A stretch of DNA of 64,000 nt from Ustulina deusta. Its lineage: Eukaryota > Ascomycota > Sordariomycetes > Xylariales > Xylariaceae. Below the pieces are notes generated by a model, which was not told where the DNA came from, searched no databases, and saw only the letters and a list, made by a program, of their open reading frames with translations. Below, piece by piece: positions 11,090 through 23,000 of this stretch (its first letter is position 1; the number at the start of each line of letters is the position of its first letter). The stretch covers positions 124,001 to 188,000 of the forward strand of contig JAJNNX010000073.1 of assembly GCA_023159155.1 (NCBI GenBank). The letters run 5' to 3'. The translations under genes and the position numbers were made by a program.

Positions 11090-12145
11090 CTACTGCCGAT
11101 CCCCCGGCCCGCGTTGCCCCGAGGTGTTTCCTCCACTATCCTGTGGTCTTTCGTCGACTTTGAGCCATGGGTTAGACATTGTGTTGAAAGTCCGAAAGCC
11201 TCTCTCGCTAACTTTGGTGTCTTGCCCGCGAAGGATCACAAGCCACTTCTGAACCGGGTCGTTCTGTCTCCTGCTGCCTCTATTCCAGCGTGCCAGGTTA
11301 TGTGGTTGTTGTTCTTCGTCTGCCATGACTTCCACGATAGGCTTCAGCAGGACAATTTTCCATTCACGTCGAATATGAGGATTCTTGTTAGTTGCGACAA
11401 AGCGACAATCCAGTAAGGCCCCGAGCTTAGATGGGAGGCAGGCTGGAAGCTCGAAGATGCGTCTTGCCAAGTTTTGGCCGTAGGTGTCTTGCTTTATGAG
11501 ACCCATGAGACCAAATTTCCGGGAAGTCCACTCGCGTTGAGCAGTAGCAACGGCGTGTGCTAATTCAACCTGGGAGTATGATGGTATGGCCCGCACTCCA
11601 GTATAACCATCTTTCAATACCCTGTAAGTTGAAAGAATGTTCACGCCGACTATGCGTTTCAAAGCCGTAAGCTCGATCGTTGGTCGGACCGAGATGATCT
11701 CCCAGCCTTCGAAAACAGTCGCAGTATCGCAGCTGTCGACTTGGCTACAAGATCTTAGTAACCTATATAGAAGCCGGTTGAGTCGTACATACAAATCTTT
11801 CCAGCAGAGCGGTTTATTATCCACGGTGGGCGTCTTCAGGCTTGTCTCCTGTTCATCATTTCTGAGAGTTGATGCATCATCTTCGCGTGAACGGTCGACT
11901 GCAATGGCTTGGGCTGATTTAGCACCGGTTTCAGTGCTTGTCTGTTTAATATTTTTCGAGCTAGGAGCCATAATCGCGGTGTCTAATGAGATCATGTATG
12001 TAGATGGAGGGTTGAATTCATACGCAACGATATGGGTGACCATCGAGACTCCCTGATGAAGGAATGTGTCCCCCTTTTTATACCCTAGTAGGCTAAATGC
12101 ACATTTGTCCTGGTAGCGAAGAATATTGGAGTTCGGCCTCGACAT
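11090..12145 (-). CDS. Hypothetical protein, unrecognised
   Basis: An uninterrupted 351-codon frame, long for chance at this base composition. The true start may be internal: Met35 (12043), Met51 (11995) or Met59 (11971). From Met59 the protein begins with a polar, probably disordered segment (MAPSSKNIKQTSTETG). A central part, about 115-280, looks folded (helical, with KDLYVRLNRLLYRLLRS and WEIISVRPTIELTALKRIVG). The charged C-terminal tail is rich in Arg, Gln and Gly. There is no signal peptide, membrane segment or catalytic motif. It lies upstream of the ABC transporter in the same orientation, about 1 kb away. I recognise no family. It could be a lineage-specific gene or an exon of a larger gene. 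Confidence 0.45.
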   Translation of the reverse strand: MSRPNSNILRYQDKCAFSLLGYKKGDTFLHQGVSMVTHIVAYEFNPPSTYMISLDTAIMAPSSKNIKQTSTETGAKSAQAIAVDRSREDDASTLRNDEQETSLKTPTVDNKPLCWKDLYVRLNRLLYRLLRSCSQVDSCDTATVFEGWEIISVRPTIELTALKRIVGVNILSTYRVLKDGYTGVRAIPSYSQVELAHAVATAQREWTSRKFGLMGLIKQDTYGQNLARRIFELPACLPSKLGALLDCRFVATNKNPHIRREWKIVLLKPIVEVMADEEQQPHNLARWNRGSRRQNDPVQKWLVILRGQDTKVSERGFRTFNTMSNPWLKVDERPQDSGGNTSGQRGPGDRQ

Positions 12146-12624
12146 GCGCTTAGGCTTCTACCTGGCCATTATTGTACAATATGTTAGGCATTGCGCTTCA
12201 CAGACCGAACTTAATAAGGCAATAATGGCCACACATATATTTTTGTCAGTCGCTGCGATCTATCACACATCGATTGCAAAGTGCTGTTAGCCTCCATATG
12301 TGCCTCTAATATTTATTATTACGTAAGGCTTAGTGCAATAACGCGAGGCCTACGCCCTACTTGTCGCGTATTAATAGCCGAATGTCCGCCTAGAACTAGG
12401 ACTCTCTTTCACCGAAGAACATTTGGAGCTCTTCTACTTTTGATGGCAATGGGCCTCGGTCAGAAGTTTAACTCTGTGGCGAGAACAAAGGTTGTCATTT
12501 GACCCCCTGGCCTTAAAGCCTTGCGCCCCTGGGTTTGGAGTCGGGCGCACTGTTGTTGGGCGCCTCATTTGAGCAAAGTAGGTGCATCTCTGCGATCGAT
12601 CGGCTTCATAGTGATTTAAAAAAT

Positions 12625-12735
12625 TTCCCTTCTTTTTTTCTTCTTTTTTTCTTCTTTTCTTCTTTTTTTCTTCTTTTCTTCTTTTTTTCTTCTTTTCTTC
12701 TTCTTTTCTTCTTTTCTTCTTCTTTTTCTTTTTTC
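12625..12735. repeat. Polypyrimidine (TTC/TTTTC) microsatellite
   Basis: About 110 bp containing only T and C on the + strand, built from repeated TTCTTTTT and TTCTTTTC units. Any apparent Phe/Ser/Leu-rich reading frame through it is low-complexity and not a gene. Confidence 0.9.
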
Positions 12736-13818
12736 AAAGTTATAATATAGCAACTTTATAAGCAGCCCATAACCCCTGTCTTAGCAAAAGGGGTTCGAAA
12801 GCTTGGCGTTCCTCTCCTCCAATCCATGCAAGTAGGTCTGACAATCAATCTATTTTGCATATGAGGGCAATATCTCCAACGGTATAAATTTCTCCAATCT
12901 ACTATCTAATATATTCACTTTATGAGTCATGGCTCGGGGTCCATCGACGTGGGGGTGCTTGCTGCCTAATATACTCCAAGCGTACCCTGTCCGTAGCTCT
13001 TCAAAGTGTCTGGTATTGCTATGAGCTGCAAAATTTCGCTGAGAATGCAATCATAGAGCCGAAGAGGATTGAAACAGCGTAATGAGGGCCATTCCTCCAA
13101 TTACATACTGTTACTCATCGGAAGCATGTTGGTTTCTCCTCACTAGGGAATTGAGCTTCAGCCAGTACCTAATATCCCATGATTAAGGAGAGTGCTACTG
13201 CAAACTTTCGTGATGAAAGAATTGAATTCAAAACATTTTATAGAAGTGTTTTGCAATAAAATCTACACTACCGCTGGTTACTTAAATCTTGCACTCGAAT
13301 GTCGATTTCCATTTATCAAGTGGGAGAAACAGAAACGTCACTTTAAAATCAACTGCTAGAAAAGGAGGGAGAAATATTGAGGGCCGCATCCTAAGTCAGA
13401 AAGTATCTATGTGTATATCCTGAGGGAATTGGACCTTTCAATCGTATTGACAAGGGCAGTACTGAAGTGGACAATGTGAGTAGTGTAGGCTCATATATAT
13501 GGGGTACTCACCTTGCTCTTCCACTAGGAGATAGGCTATCTCTACACTTCTCTAGCGTAATTTACATATGATTTAGCATCGGGGGATCGAGTGGTGAAGG
13601 GACAATGTAACTTGATTGAACGCAATAACTATGAAAACAGGGTGACTGTTGCGATCCTTTTTTCTTGCTTCTCTGGGTGTTCGACACTAAGTCCATCCAC
13701 TCCACCTCAGAACTTGCGGGGATCTGGTCTGTTAGCGTAAGACTCTATAATGTAATTTATGCACTCAACACGTCAAGAAAGGGAACGCATATATTGGGGG
13801 ACATAAGCAGCTATAGGC

Positions 13819-13866
13819 CCAGCCTAGCCGGTACGCCGTAGGCTCAAATACCACAAACTAGGCTGG
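13819..13866. repeat. Inverted repeat (9-bp perfect stem, 30-nt loop)
   Basis: CCAGCCTAG at 13819-13827 is the exact reverse complement of CTAGGCTGG at 13858-13866. No gene end is close enough to make it a terminator. Confidence 0.5.
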
Positions 13867-14963
13867 ACCTGAAGTTGCTCATCCTTCTGCCTGGGTTTTT
13901 TGGGGGGGTTTTTTTTGGCAGGTAGGTAGAGCTGTGCATTCACCGTGCTTTTCGCGAGCAAGGTTACAGAGGGGAAAAACCAACATTACACTCCACCAAG
14001 TAACCAGGTTCTTCACAGCTACCTTTGCGCAGGTACGGGCTGTAAGGAAGGTGGTGAAGAGAGGAGGAATCTCTTGGCTTCGCACGAGGACTCTTTATAC
14101 CTACGGATAGGGGTAAGGGGGTTCGTGCGAGGCTAGACCGGTGGCCGACACGTGTTGACTGAAATATGCTGCTCGTATTCCTGTGGTCACAGAATTGAAG
14201 AGAGTTCTGCCACTTTCTGCATCTGTCGGGTGGTTATTGCCACCGCCGTACTGAAATAGCACATGAGACAACGTAGAAAGAGCAAAAATATACCAAGGCA
14301 GAGAGCACTTTTCGTAGTCGTTAATGTATAAGGACGAAGAAGCTTTCTAGTTATATGTTGACAATCTGAGTGTAAACTTATGAGTACCTTAGCTACAAAG
14401 ACACAATAACAATAACTCGTATTACTTCTAGTAGATACCTATGCTGCCTCCTTGTCAAGCTCTCTATATTCGGGAGAACTGCTGCTATTATCACCTCATC
14501 GATAGATAGCCTTGGTTCCGCATGCCAGACTTACTGAGTCGCATGAGTCTTTTCATACGTCGAACAGAGAAACTGAGATTACACTTAGCAATAGAACCTG
14601 CAGGGAGATTTCTGTCCGTCTAGATCATTGGACCACTGTGGTTCATCACTTGTCTCATCTTGTGGGTGCGGGGATTTTCCCACACCAATCTCACGATATA
14701 CCGAAGTAATAAGTGATGTTGCAATCCGGTCTCCAACCGTGACGTAAATATTTTGCAAGATCGAATCTATTATCCGATACGATTCGACTGCATCCACCGT
14801 TAAGCCCCCGGCTGATTTGGGGATGAGAATAGCCTGTATGCCAACGCCGGAATAGACCCCGTGGAGTCTAAAAAACTTCAAATACCCCTGAGTGCGCCGA
14901 CACGAACATAGGAAACTTTACCTTCAAGAATGCGTAATTTCATTTTGTTCCAATCGCGTCGGA

Positions 14964-15890
14964 ATGTATTCACGCAACATCCTAGGAGTCTTATCGTTCG
15001 CCGCATTGGCTTCGGCAGCATGCACTCGAGAATCTCTCAAGAATGCAACAGACCATTATCTCACAGCCCAAACAAAAGGGTCTAGCAGCGATCTCGCTTC
15101 CCTTGCAGCATCAAATCTCACCTACACGGAGAATGAGGTGAAGATGAGCCTAGACCGAAGTGTGCTGACAGAGCCGATCAAGATGGACCATAATCGATCA
15201 ATCTTCGACACGGTGCAATGCACTACGTTCACCGAGATTATCGCGGCTACAAACATTCACCAATATGTTATTGGTACGCGCATGGAATTCAATGCCGATA
15301 GTAAGATTTCGAAAATTGAATCGATCGTTACCGATCGCGGGGACTGGGCTTTCAACGCTACGGGGTATAGATACTGGGATTCGCTCGAGAACTGGGACCC
15401 GATTCCAGTTGAAAAGCAGGACTCGCGGGAGGTGATTCAGGCAGCGGGAGACGCGTATTTCGACCGGTTCAAGAATGAGAGCGTCGTGGTTCCCTTTGGC
15501 GTCCCGTGCTCTCGCCTCGAAGGTGGTGCCTCTACTGCACCGCTTAACATGACTGGGGACTCGTGCACAGCCGCTGGGCTCCCTTCAACCCTCGTCGTTA
15601 CGAATCGTCGTTATGTGGTCGATCAGGAGATGGGCACTGTCGATATTTTCCTCGGATTTCCGGGGTTGGATAGGTCGCAGGGCATGGACACAATGCCCGA
15701 TAGCCATGTGTTCAGGGTTGAGTCGGGAAAGATTCGCTATATTCATACCGTTTCGTCGTGTGTTGAAGCTGGCTGTGGGCTGAACGGGGTTGGTCCTCCA
15801 CAAAAGATTCGGTCGCTGTCCACGCCTTGGAAGCCAAGAATCCCCCTCCGTTATGATATGACCGCGAAAAGGCTCGGTGGCAGATATTGA
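14964..15890 (+). CDS. Secreted protein resembling the fungal DUF8021 family
   Basis: A 308-aa single-exon protein from the ATG at 14964. The frame is open upstream to 14892, but only the 14964 start puts a signal peptide at the N-terminus (MYSRNILGVLSFAALASAA, then CTRESL). The mature protein starts CTRESLKNATDHYLTAQTKG and continues with an alternating-strand region ending VFRVESGKIRYIHTVSSC. This pattern matches, from memory, secreted fungal DUF8021 proteins, whose biochemical role is not established. Several N-glycosylation sequons and cysteines fit secretion. The Arg/Pro-rich tail after about residue 270 looks extra. It is the last gene before the RIP-mutated AT-rich block, about 1.6 kb away, a location where fungal pathogens often keep effector genes; effector status here is inference. 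Confidence 0.72.
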   Translation: MYSRNILGVLSFAALASAACTRESLKNATDHYLTAQTKGSSSDLASLAASNLTYTENEVKMSLDRSVLTEPIKMDHNRSIFDTVQCTTFTEIIAATNIHQYVIGTRMEFNADSKISKIESIVTDRGDWAFNATGYRYWDSLENWDPIPVEKQDSREVIQAAGDAYFDRFKNESVVVPFGVPCSRLEGGASTAPLNMTGDSCTAAGLPSTLVVTNRRYVVDQEMGTVDIFLGFPGLDRSQGMDTMPDSHVFRVESGKIRYIHTVSSCVEAGCGLNGVGPPQKIRSLSTPWKPRIPLRYDMTAKRLGGRY

Positions 15891-17540
15891 GCTTCGTCAG
15901 TGTCCCCTTAGCCTGAATAGTCAAACGAGACGCGAAAGCCTGACCCCTGAGCGCCCACCCAGTACCCCTCAAAAAGCCTACCTAGGTATGGGTTGGTTCT
16001 TTTTGGTCCTTATCTAGGCCCTTGGCATTAGATAGGTCGGACCCTCATAGTGGACCCTGGCTCATGGAGGCGCTTACTTTATCAGATGTGAGGTTATTCG
16101 GTCTCTATATTGATCGAGAAGGAAAAAGAGCTAATGTAAAATAATATGATAGTTTGAATTGAAATTGGGAGAGAGGAATGTGTTCGTGCATTGGACCTGA
16201 ACAACGCCCCTCACTGATGAGCTTGCTTAATTACTGATATTAGGGCGTGAAGAACCACGCACTGGAGGCCAGCAATTAATCTGCTGTTTTTCTTGATAGA
16301 GTGCTAATTTCCTCGCTCTTCGACTTCGTCGCCATGATATAAATGTGATACATGCTACAAAACCAAAGGTTGATGGAACAACGATCCACGTTTCCCTAAC
16401 ACTTGGTCTGAATGAGTCTCTTTTGACCCATTTAGCAAATCTCGCCAGTTCTGCCTTTTCCGACCGCTTTATATTATTAGCTGCGCTTTGGGGTTGTTAC
16501 CACCACCGCGACTTCACGAAATCCCCCCAAAAAAGTTAAACCTTCACGGCGCTTTTTGTTTATATATGATTTTCTTTACACCCTACGAATCCTTTTTTTA
16601 TAGTTCTGGTACTAAAAGCCTGCGCTAATGTTATTAATACCTTTCAAGCTATAGCGACATTGATATTGGTAGTTTAGCTCAGGGTGGTGCTGCGCGATGG
16701 AAACGGGATTGGAATGCCTTCGAAGAACAAGTTAACATGCTCGACTTCGTGAGCTAAATTTAGCCTTGTATTTCCTGATATAGCTTGAGACAAATATGCA
16801 CAGTGGCAACTATCATGGTATGTATATCATGTCTGCAGATGGTCAAGTGCCTAACTTCTACTTTTGCCAGTAGTGTGACAGCATAGTACTGCATTTTTGT
16901 TCCGTGACAGAAAAAAACACTGGAGGAAAGGGGAATATGTCATAAGAGTTTTATAGTACTGGCGTAAACATCGATTTAGGTTCCCCAGGCTCTTGGGCAT
17001 AGCACCAGACTTTCTAACTATCGAGAGCATGTCTGCTGAGTGCGAACAGCTTTTTTTTGGCAGCAGGCGAGCTATCTACCTGCTTATGCATAAATTTGAT
17101 ATAAATATTGTAGAACTATGCATAGTGTTATTGTTATAGAATCCGGCAAGTATTCTTTAATACTTGGACCCCTTATGCCGATTAATCAAGGAGCAAAAAA
17201 GGCTTCTCAAGGTATTGAAAATAAAGAACAAGAATGCTGGATCACTGTAGATACACAATGTGTTTTTGTATAAGTTAATAGGTTTGTAAGATTAACAATC
17301 CTCACGATAATTAGGTAATACGTAGAGTTTTATGGGATAAATTAACCATATTATAACAAGGGCTTAGATAAGGGCTTGGAGATTGGTCTCAATATTGCAA
17401 TAATCTACTAAAGTCGCCAAGGTCCGTATGGCCTCCTCTGAAGCCTTCTGGCACCTAAGGCTGGCCCTAGGTTTATATATACAACTCCGTCGGACTTGCT
17501 AACCTCCGATGGCCGCAAATATTGTTAAGATAAGTGGATA
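15891..17540. other. Gene-free border zone before the AT-rich block
   Basis: About 1.65 kb with no credible coding sequence. Composition becomes more AT-rich toward 17,100-17,540, and the last clearly GC-containing patch is at about 17400-17620. No transposon end was recognised here. Confidence 0.45.
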
Positions 17541-18344
17541 CATATATAAGTAAGCAGAATGTTTTGTGTATTTAGAATAATTAGAAAAAAGAATTAAGGA
17601 CTAAGGGTCCGGAGGAATCTAGTAATATATATAGTTAGAAAATAGAGTATACCTAATTTCTATATTCTAACACTTTTATTTATTTTAAATTTATATGTTG
17701 TTTTAGTTGTTTAATATAATTGTATAAAATATAACTTATAAATATAGATAGTAGATATAGTGTTTCGATGTTTTTAGAAAATTTTGAGTATATTACTAGA
17801 TTTTCCTTTTTTATAATTCGTAATAGGTTTTTTTTATAGAAAGCTTTAATATATTAAAGTTTTAAAAGCTTGCTAGTATTTCTAGTGTTTTTTTATTTAT
17901 TTTGTTTAGAGTTCCTAGTACTAGCCGAACCTATAAAAAACCTCTAAAAAAAAACAAAAAAAACAAATATAAACTAGTTAGTAATAATATATAGATTATT
18001 TAGCTAAGCATACATAGTTTTTTAGTTTTAGGTTGTTAGGGCCTAAGTAAAAATAATTTTTTATAGCTACTTATTAATAAATTTATAACATACTATATAA
18101 TAAATATAAGTTTTGGCTGCTAAATATATTATTAGTATTATATTATATTATAAACATTCAGATTTTTTTTAAAAATATTTTTAATATATAATCTAGTTAT
18201 TATATTTTAAATAAAGTTATAGTTTTAAAATACTATAGTTTTACTTCTAAATAGGTTGGCTATTATTACTATAGCAAAAATATATTATTTTATATCTTTT
18301 TATAAATTTTTTATTAATTATTTAGTTAAAATATAAAAAAAACT
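17541..18344. other. AT-rich border sequence, origin unknown
   Basis: RIP-like sequence between the gene part and element F. No ends or repeats shared with the other elements were recognised. Confidence 0.4.
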
Positions 18345-18349
18345 TATTT

Positions 18350-18420
18350 TGATAGGCATAACCATGGATATGTCAGCCATAGCCATGGACATGTTTATCA
18401 TGTCTATAAGTAGGTAGACG
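18350..18420 (+). repeat. Left terminal inverted repeat of element F
   Basis: 71 bp, matched in reverse complement by 25600-25670. This copy keeps more C and G than the right one, so the right end carries most of the RIP changes. Sequence just inside (to about 18540) is also less mutated. Confidence 0.8.
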
Positions 18421-20000
18421 TAGCAGTGCATCCCTTCCTTCTAGCTGTCTATGTATTGTTTTTGCAGCAGTTCTTTTGCTATTGTTGCAGTGGCCAAGCT
18501 TAGCAATACATCCTTTATCCGTAGCTACATATTTATTATTTTCAATATAGTTTTTTAAAAAATAAAATAGTTATAACAAGCATAACATGTTTTTTGTTAG
18601 TATGTGCAATTAGCTTATAATCTTTAAAAAATAAAAGTTTTTTAAAATAAGTATAGTATATTTATTGCTTTGTATACGTTTTTTTTGTTTTGTTTTTTAG
18701 CTTAGTTATTTTAATAAATTATCTTTTTCTATATAGGTAATATTATGCCTTTTATATTTTTTTGCCTAATTAATAATATTATTAGTTTTATATTTATTAA
18801 CTAAATCAAGCACTAATAGTTTTAGTTTTTTTTATTAAAGTTTTAGTTATATTTGCTATTTTATTTTTTTTATTTAATAATATACTTAACTAAAGGTTTA
18901 CTATTTAAAAATTAGATTTTTTTTTAAATAATTTTTTTAACTTTTTAGTAATTCTTAGTTCTTTTAATAGTAACTAGGCCTAATAAAAGAACTTTTCTAT
19001 TAAAAGGGTCTTTTTTTTGTTTAAGTTTATAAAGCTATATAACTAAAACTACAAAATAAACGTGCTAACTACTAAAAAAATCAAATTTATATATTAGTAG
19101 CCCTATTTTTTTAATAATTTTAAAAAATCTTACTCTTATTAGTAACTATTTTTATTTAGGTTTGCTAAATAAATAATAACCTTTATATAATTTAAAATAA
19201 ACTATATTATTTTTATTAAAAATTATTAAAGTATACTTATTATTATATTTTTTTTAGCAATTATATTAGCTATATTAACTAAATGTTTGGCTTTTTAAGC
19301 ATATTCCGTTTTTAATACTTTTATTGCTTTATTACTAGCTTTAGTACTTTTTTTCTAGTTTAAAATATTTATAATAAATTATAGCTAAAATCTTAGTACT
19401 AGTTAGTTTAATAACCTTTTAACTATTACTAATAATATATTATTTAAGTAATATTATAGTACTAGCAATAACTTAGTTTAAAAAATATCTAGATTAGTAG
19501 TTATATAAAACTTAATAATTATTTTAATAATTTAGTTCTTTTTTTTTAAAAGCTTATTTATTTAAAAATAATAAACTATTAAAAAAAAAAGTTTAATATC
19601 TAATATATTATAGATTTTCTTCCAAACTTCGCTAGTAAACTTTAGGTCCTTATTACTAATAATAACTATTAATAATCTTTAATTATATAAGTATAACATT
19701 TGTAATAATATTTTTGCCTAATTTTTTGTTATATATTTTTTATATTTTAATATTAAAAATAATTTTTTATTAGCTTTATATAATATAGTTACTAATATAT
19801 TAAAATAGTTATATTTTTTTATATTTTAGAAAAGATTTCTAGATCTTACTAGCAGCATATTTATAATAAAATCTATAGCAATAATATAATAAAAAATAAC
19901 TAATATTTTAATTAGTATTAATTTTTTTAGTAATGGTTATTTATTAATTTAGTTTTTTTTATATATTATATAATAAGTTATAAACTAGCATATATTGTAA

Positions 20001-20076
20001 TATTTATTAAAAAAATATATGCTTTATAAATTATATAATATTTATTAAAAAAATATATGCTTTATAAATTATATAA
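20001..20076. repeat. 38-bp tandem duplication
   Basis: Two consecutive identical 38-bp units (20001-20038 and 20039-20076), each containing ATATATGCTTTATAAATTAT. Being identical, they duplicated after most RIP changes had occurred in the interior of element F. Confidence 0.85.
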
Positions 20077-23000
20077 TATATATTTTATATTAAAGTAATA
20101 ATATTTATTATATATAAGTTTAAAAATATTTTTAATATAGTTTTTTAAAATATATAAAGATTATTTTCTATTATAGCTAATATAAAAAAAAAATTTATTA
20201 TTAAGCAAAAAAAAAACTATTATGCTTTTTTAATATTTAGTTAGTTTAGCAGTAGAGCTGTTTAGCTTTTTATTTTTTTTTATTTTTTTTATTTTTTGTT
20301 TTTCTTAAAATAAAATATTTTTTATTTAGCTATATTTAATATTACTATTATATTTTTAGGTTAATTTTTTTTTAAACTTATTACTAATTACTAGAGTTAA
20401 TATAAAAAAGTCTATTATAACTTTATTTTTTTTAGCAAAATATACTTAACAAATATTATTTTTCTAAATATTATCTAGCATACTTAATTTATTTTTTTTA
20501 GCTTTTTTTTATTTTTCTAGCTTTTATAGTAATCTAGAAAATATATCTAGTACTATGTTTAGCGTTCCTAATATATAGTAAATTTTAAGCTAAAATTAAA
20601 AAAAATAATTAGTTATATTAGCAAATTTTAAGTTAGCTTTATTTAAATTTATAATATATAATAAAATATATATTACTATTTTTTTAATTACTATATAGTT
20701 TATTAGTATATTTACTAGTTATATATTTAATTAGATTATTTTTTATAGTTTTTTATATATTTAAATTACTATTATTACCTTTTTTTTTATTAATCTATAT
20801 TTTTTTTTAATATTACTAATAAATTTAAATAAAAATATAATTAGTTTAACTTTTATTACTAGAATATTTTAGCTTAGTATTAATATGCTATTTTATTTAT
20901 TTTTTAATTAAAAAACTATTAACCTATAGGTTTTTTTGCAAATATTTACTTTAAAAAAGAAAAACTTATTTAGTTTATAATAATAAGTAATATATTATAT
21001 ATATAAATATTTTTATAATATTTTTTAGCTTTTTATTTCTTTTTTAATTAGTTTAAAAGTAACCTTAAAAATAAAGCTCTGTTTTGCTAGTTTAAACTTT
21101 CTAATAAATAAGTTTTCTTTTTCTTTTGTTTAGGCTATTAAATTAGTTTTTTTTTATTGCAATACTTTGATTTTATAATTAAACTAAGCTATTCTGTAGC
21201 ATAGCTAGCCGGCTATTCTAATATATATTTTTAAAGCTTTAAAAATACGTAACATTTCTAGTTTTTTAAATGCTTTAATTCTATTATTTATTTTAGTAAC
21301 GCTTTCGCTATTAATATTATACCTTAGAAGCTATACTAACAAAAAAACAGCAAAAGATTTTAAAGCGCTAATATAAACTTTTGCTTTATTAAAAATATTT
21401 ATTATTATTTTTATCTATTTTATATAAATATTAAAATTATTACTAAAAATAATTATATTATTAATATAAGCTTATATAAAAATATAATAAATAAAAAATA
21501 AACAGTTTATAAACTTTTATATAAATACTAATAAATTTTTAAATTTTATTAATACTACATTTAATTTTTTAAAGCCCTAAAAACTAATAATAACTATTCT
21601 ATTATAATATTTAAAATATACTAGCAATTAAAAAAAAAAGCTTAATATATTAAATAATATAAACTAAAGTTTATTAATTATATTTTTAATTATATTATTT
21701 TAGCTAAGTAGCAAGTATACGTTTAATATTATAATCTTATTTAATAGTTACAGATCTACTACTAATTAACCTTTTTTAATACTATTAACTATTTTCTAAA
21801 CAATAAAAACAAAGCAAGCAACTAAAATAAGTTTGTTTATAAATATAAGTTTTTTTTAAATATATATTTTGTTATATTTAGTATTAAAAAACCTGCAATC
21901 TTTAATACTTAATAAATATGCCTTAATAGTTTTACGCTAATTTTGTTATTTATTTATTAAGTTTACTTATATTTTTTGATTATTTAGTATAAGTATAATA
22001 TTTTTATTATAAAAAATATTATATTTATTAAATAGTTTATAAATTCTTTTTATTTATAACATATTATTTATTATTATAAATACTCTAGTTATTAATCTAA
22101 TTATAAGTATACTTATTAGTTTTATTATTTTATAAAATAGTATATTTGTTTTTATAACTAATATAATTGAGTTGCTTATTTATTTTTTTATAAAAAAAAA
22201 AATATTTTTCAAGCTTTTTTTTTATTTAAATACGCTACTATTTTGGTTTAGTTTTTTTAGCTTATATTGTTTTCGTAATAGTTTATAACATTTGTTTAGT
22301 TAATAACCTAAACAATCTTATTTTTTTAATATTTAAAAATAGTTCTTAGTTTTTTATTTTTTTATATTATAAACTATAATTTTTTTTTTAAAGTAGTATA
22401 GCTTTACTATTTTATTTTTTTTATTAATAAGTACTAATAAATTAACAAACTTTATATTTATAAATATTATTATTATAGCAGGTATAATTATTATATATAC
22501 TACTAACACTTTTTGGATTAGTACTATTAAAAATAGCTTAGTTTCTGCTTTACTTTATATTTCGAGTCCTAGTATTAACCTAAAAACATATATTTTTTTT
22601 ATAAAATCAATTTTAATTCTATGTTCTAATATAAATTTTGTTCTAATTAATATTTTTAGTTTTAAATTATTAATTATATTTATTATTACTATAAAGTATT
22701 AAAATACTATACTTTTTTTAATATGTTTTTTAATATATATATTAAAATCTATAGTTTAAATAACTACTAACTATGCCCCTACTTTATTAATAAGTATAAA
22801 ATTAATATGTTAGAATCTTAGGTTTTTTATAAAATTTTTAATAAAACTTTTATTTATTAGTACGCTAGAACATCCTATATTTAAACAAACTTTAACTTTA
22901 AAGCTTTTAATATTATTTTAAACAAAAATTTAGAAATATATAATCTTTTTTTTGATTTTTTTCTTAAATAATAGTTTTAGGTTTGCTTTAATAATTTATT

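Larger units (their letters stand above)
12146..14963. other. Long intergenic region, no convincing gene
   Basis: About 2.8 kb with no long open frame, holding a pyrimidine microsatellite (12625-12735) and a small hairpin (13819-13866). At about 13895-13925 there is a G- and T-run-rich stretch. A 98-codon minus frame at 14585-14881 is noted under rejected items. Composition is ordinary, so this is not part of the RIP block. Confidence 0.4.

Noticed and set aside
12535..12750. Phe/Leu/Ser-rich open frame
   Set aside because: It only reads through the polypyrimidine microsatellite.
12785..12800. GGGGTTCGAAAGC, resembling a tRNA T arm
   Set aside because: No A box or matching stems upstream.
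14585..14881. 98-codon minus-strand frame upstream of the DUF8021-like gene
   Set aside because: The sequence looks somewhat protein-like but has no recognised motif, no long extension and no clear splice partners; it could be a gene relic.
16345..16539. 64-codon open frame near the AT-rich border
   Set aside because: Short, with no start context, motif or neighbouring exon to support it.
16665..16740. tRNA-like A box (TAGCTCAGGGTGG)
   Set aside because: No B box and no pairing acceptor or T stem follows.
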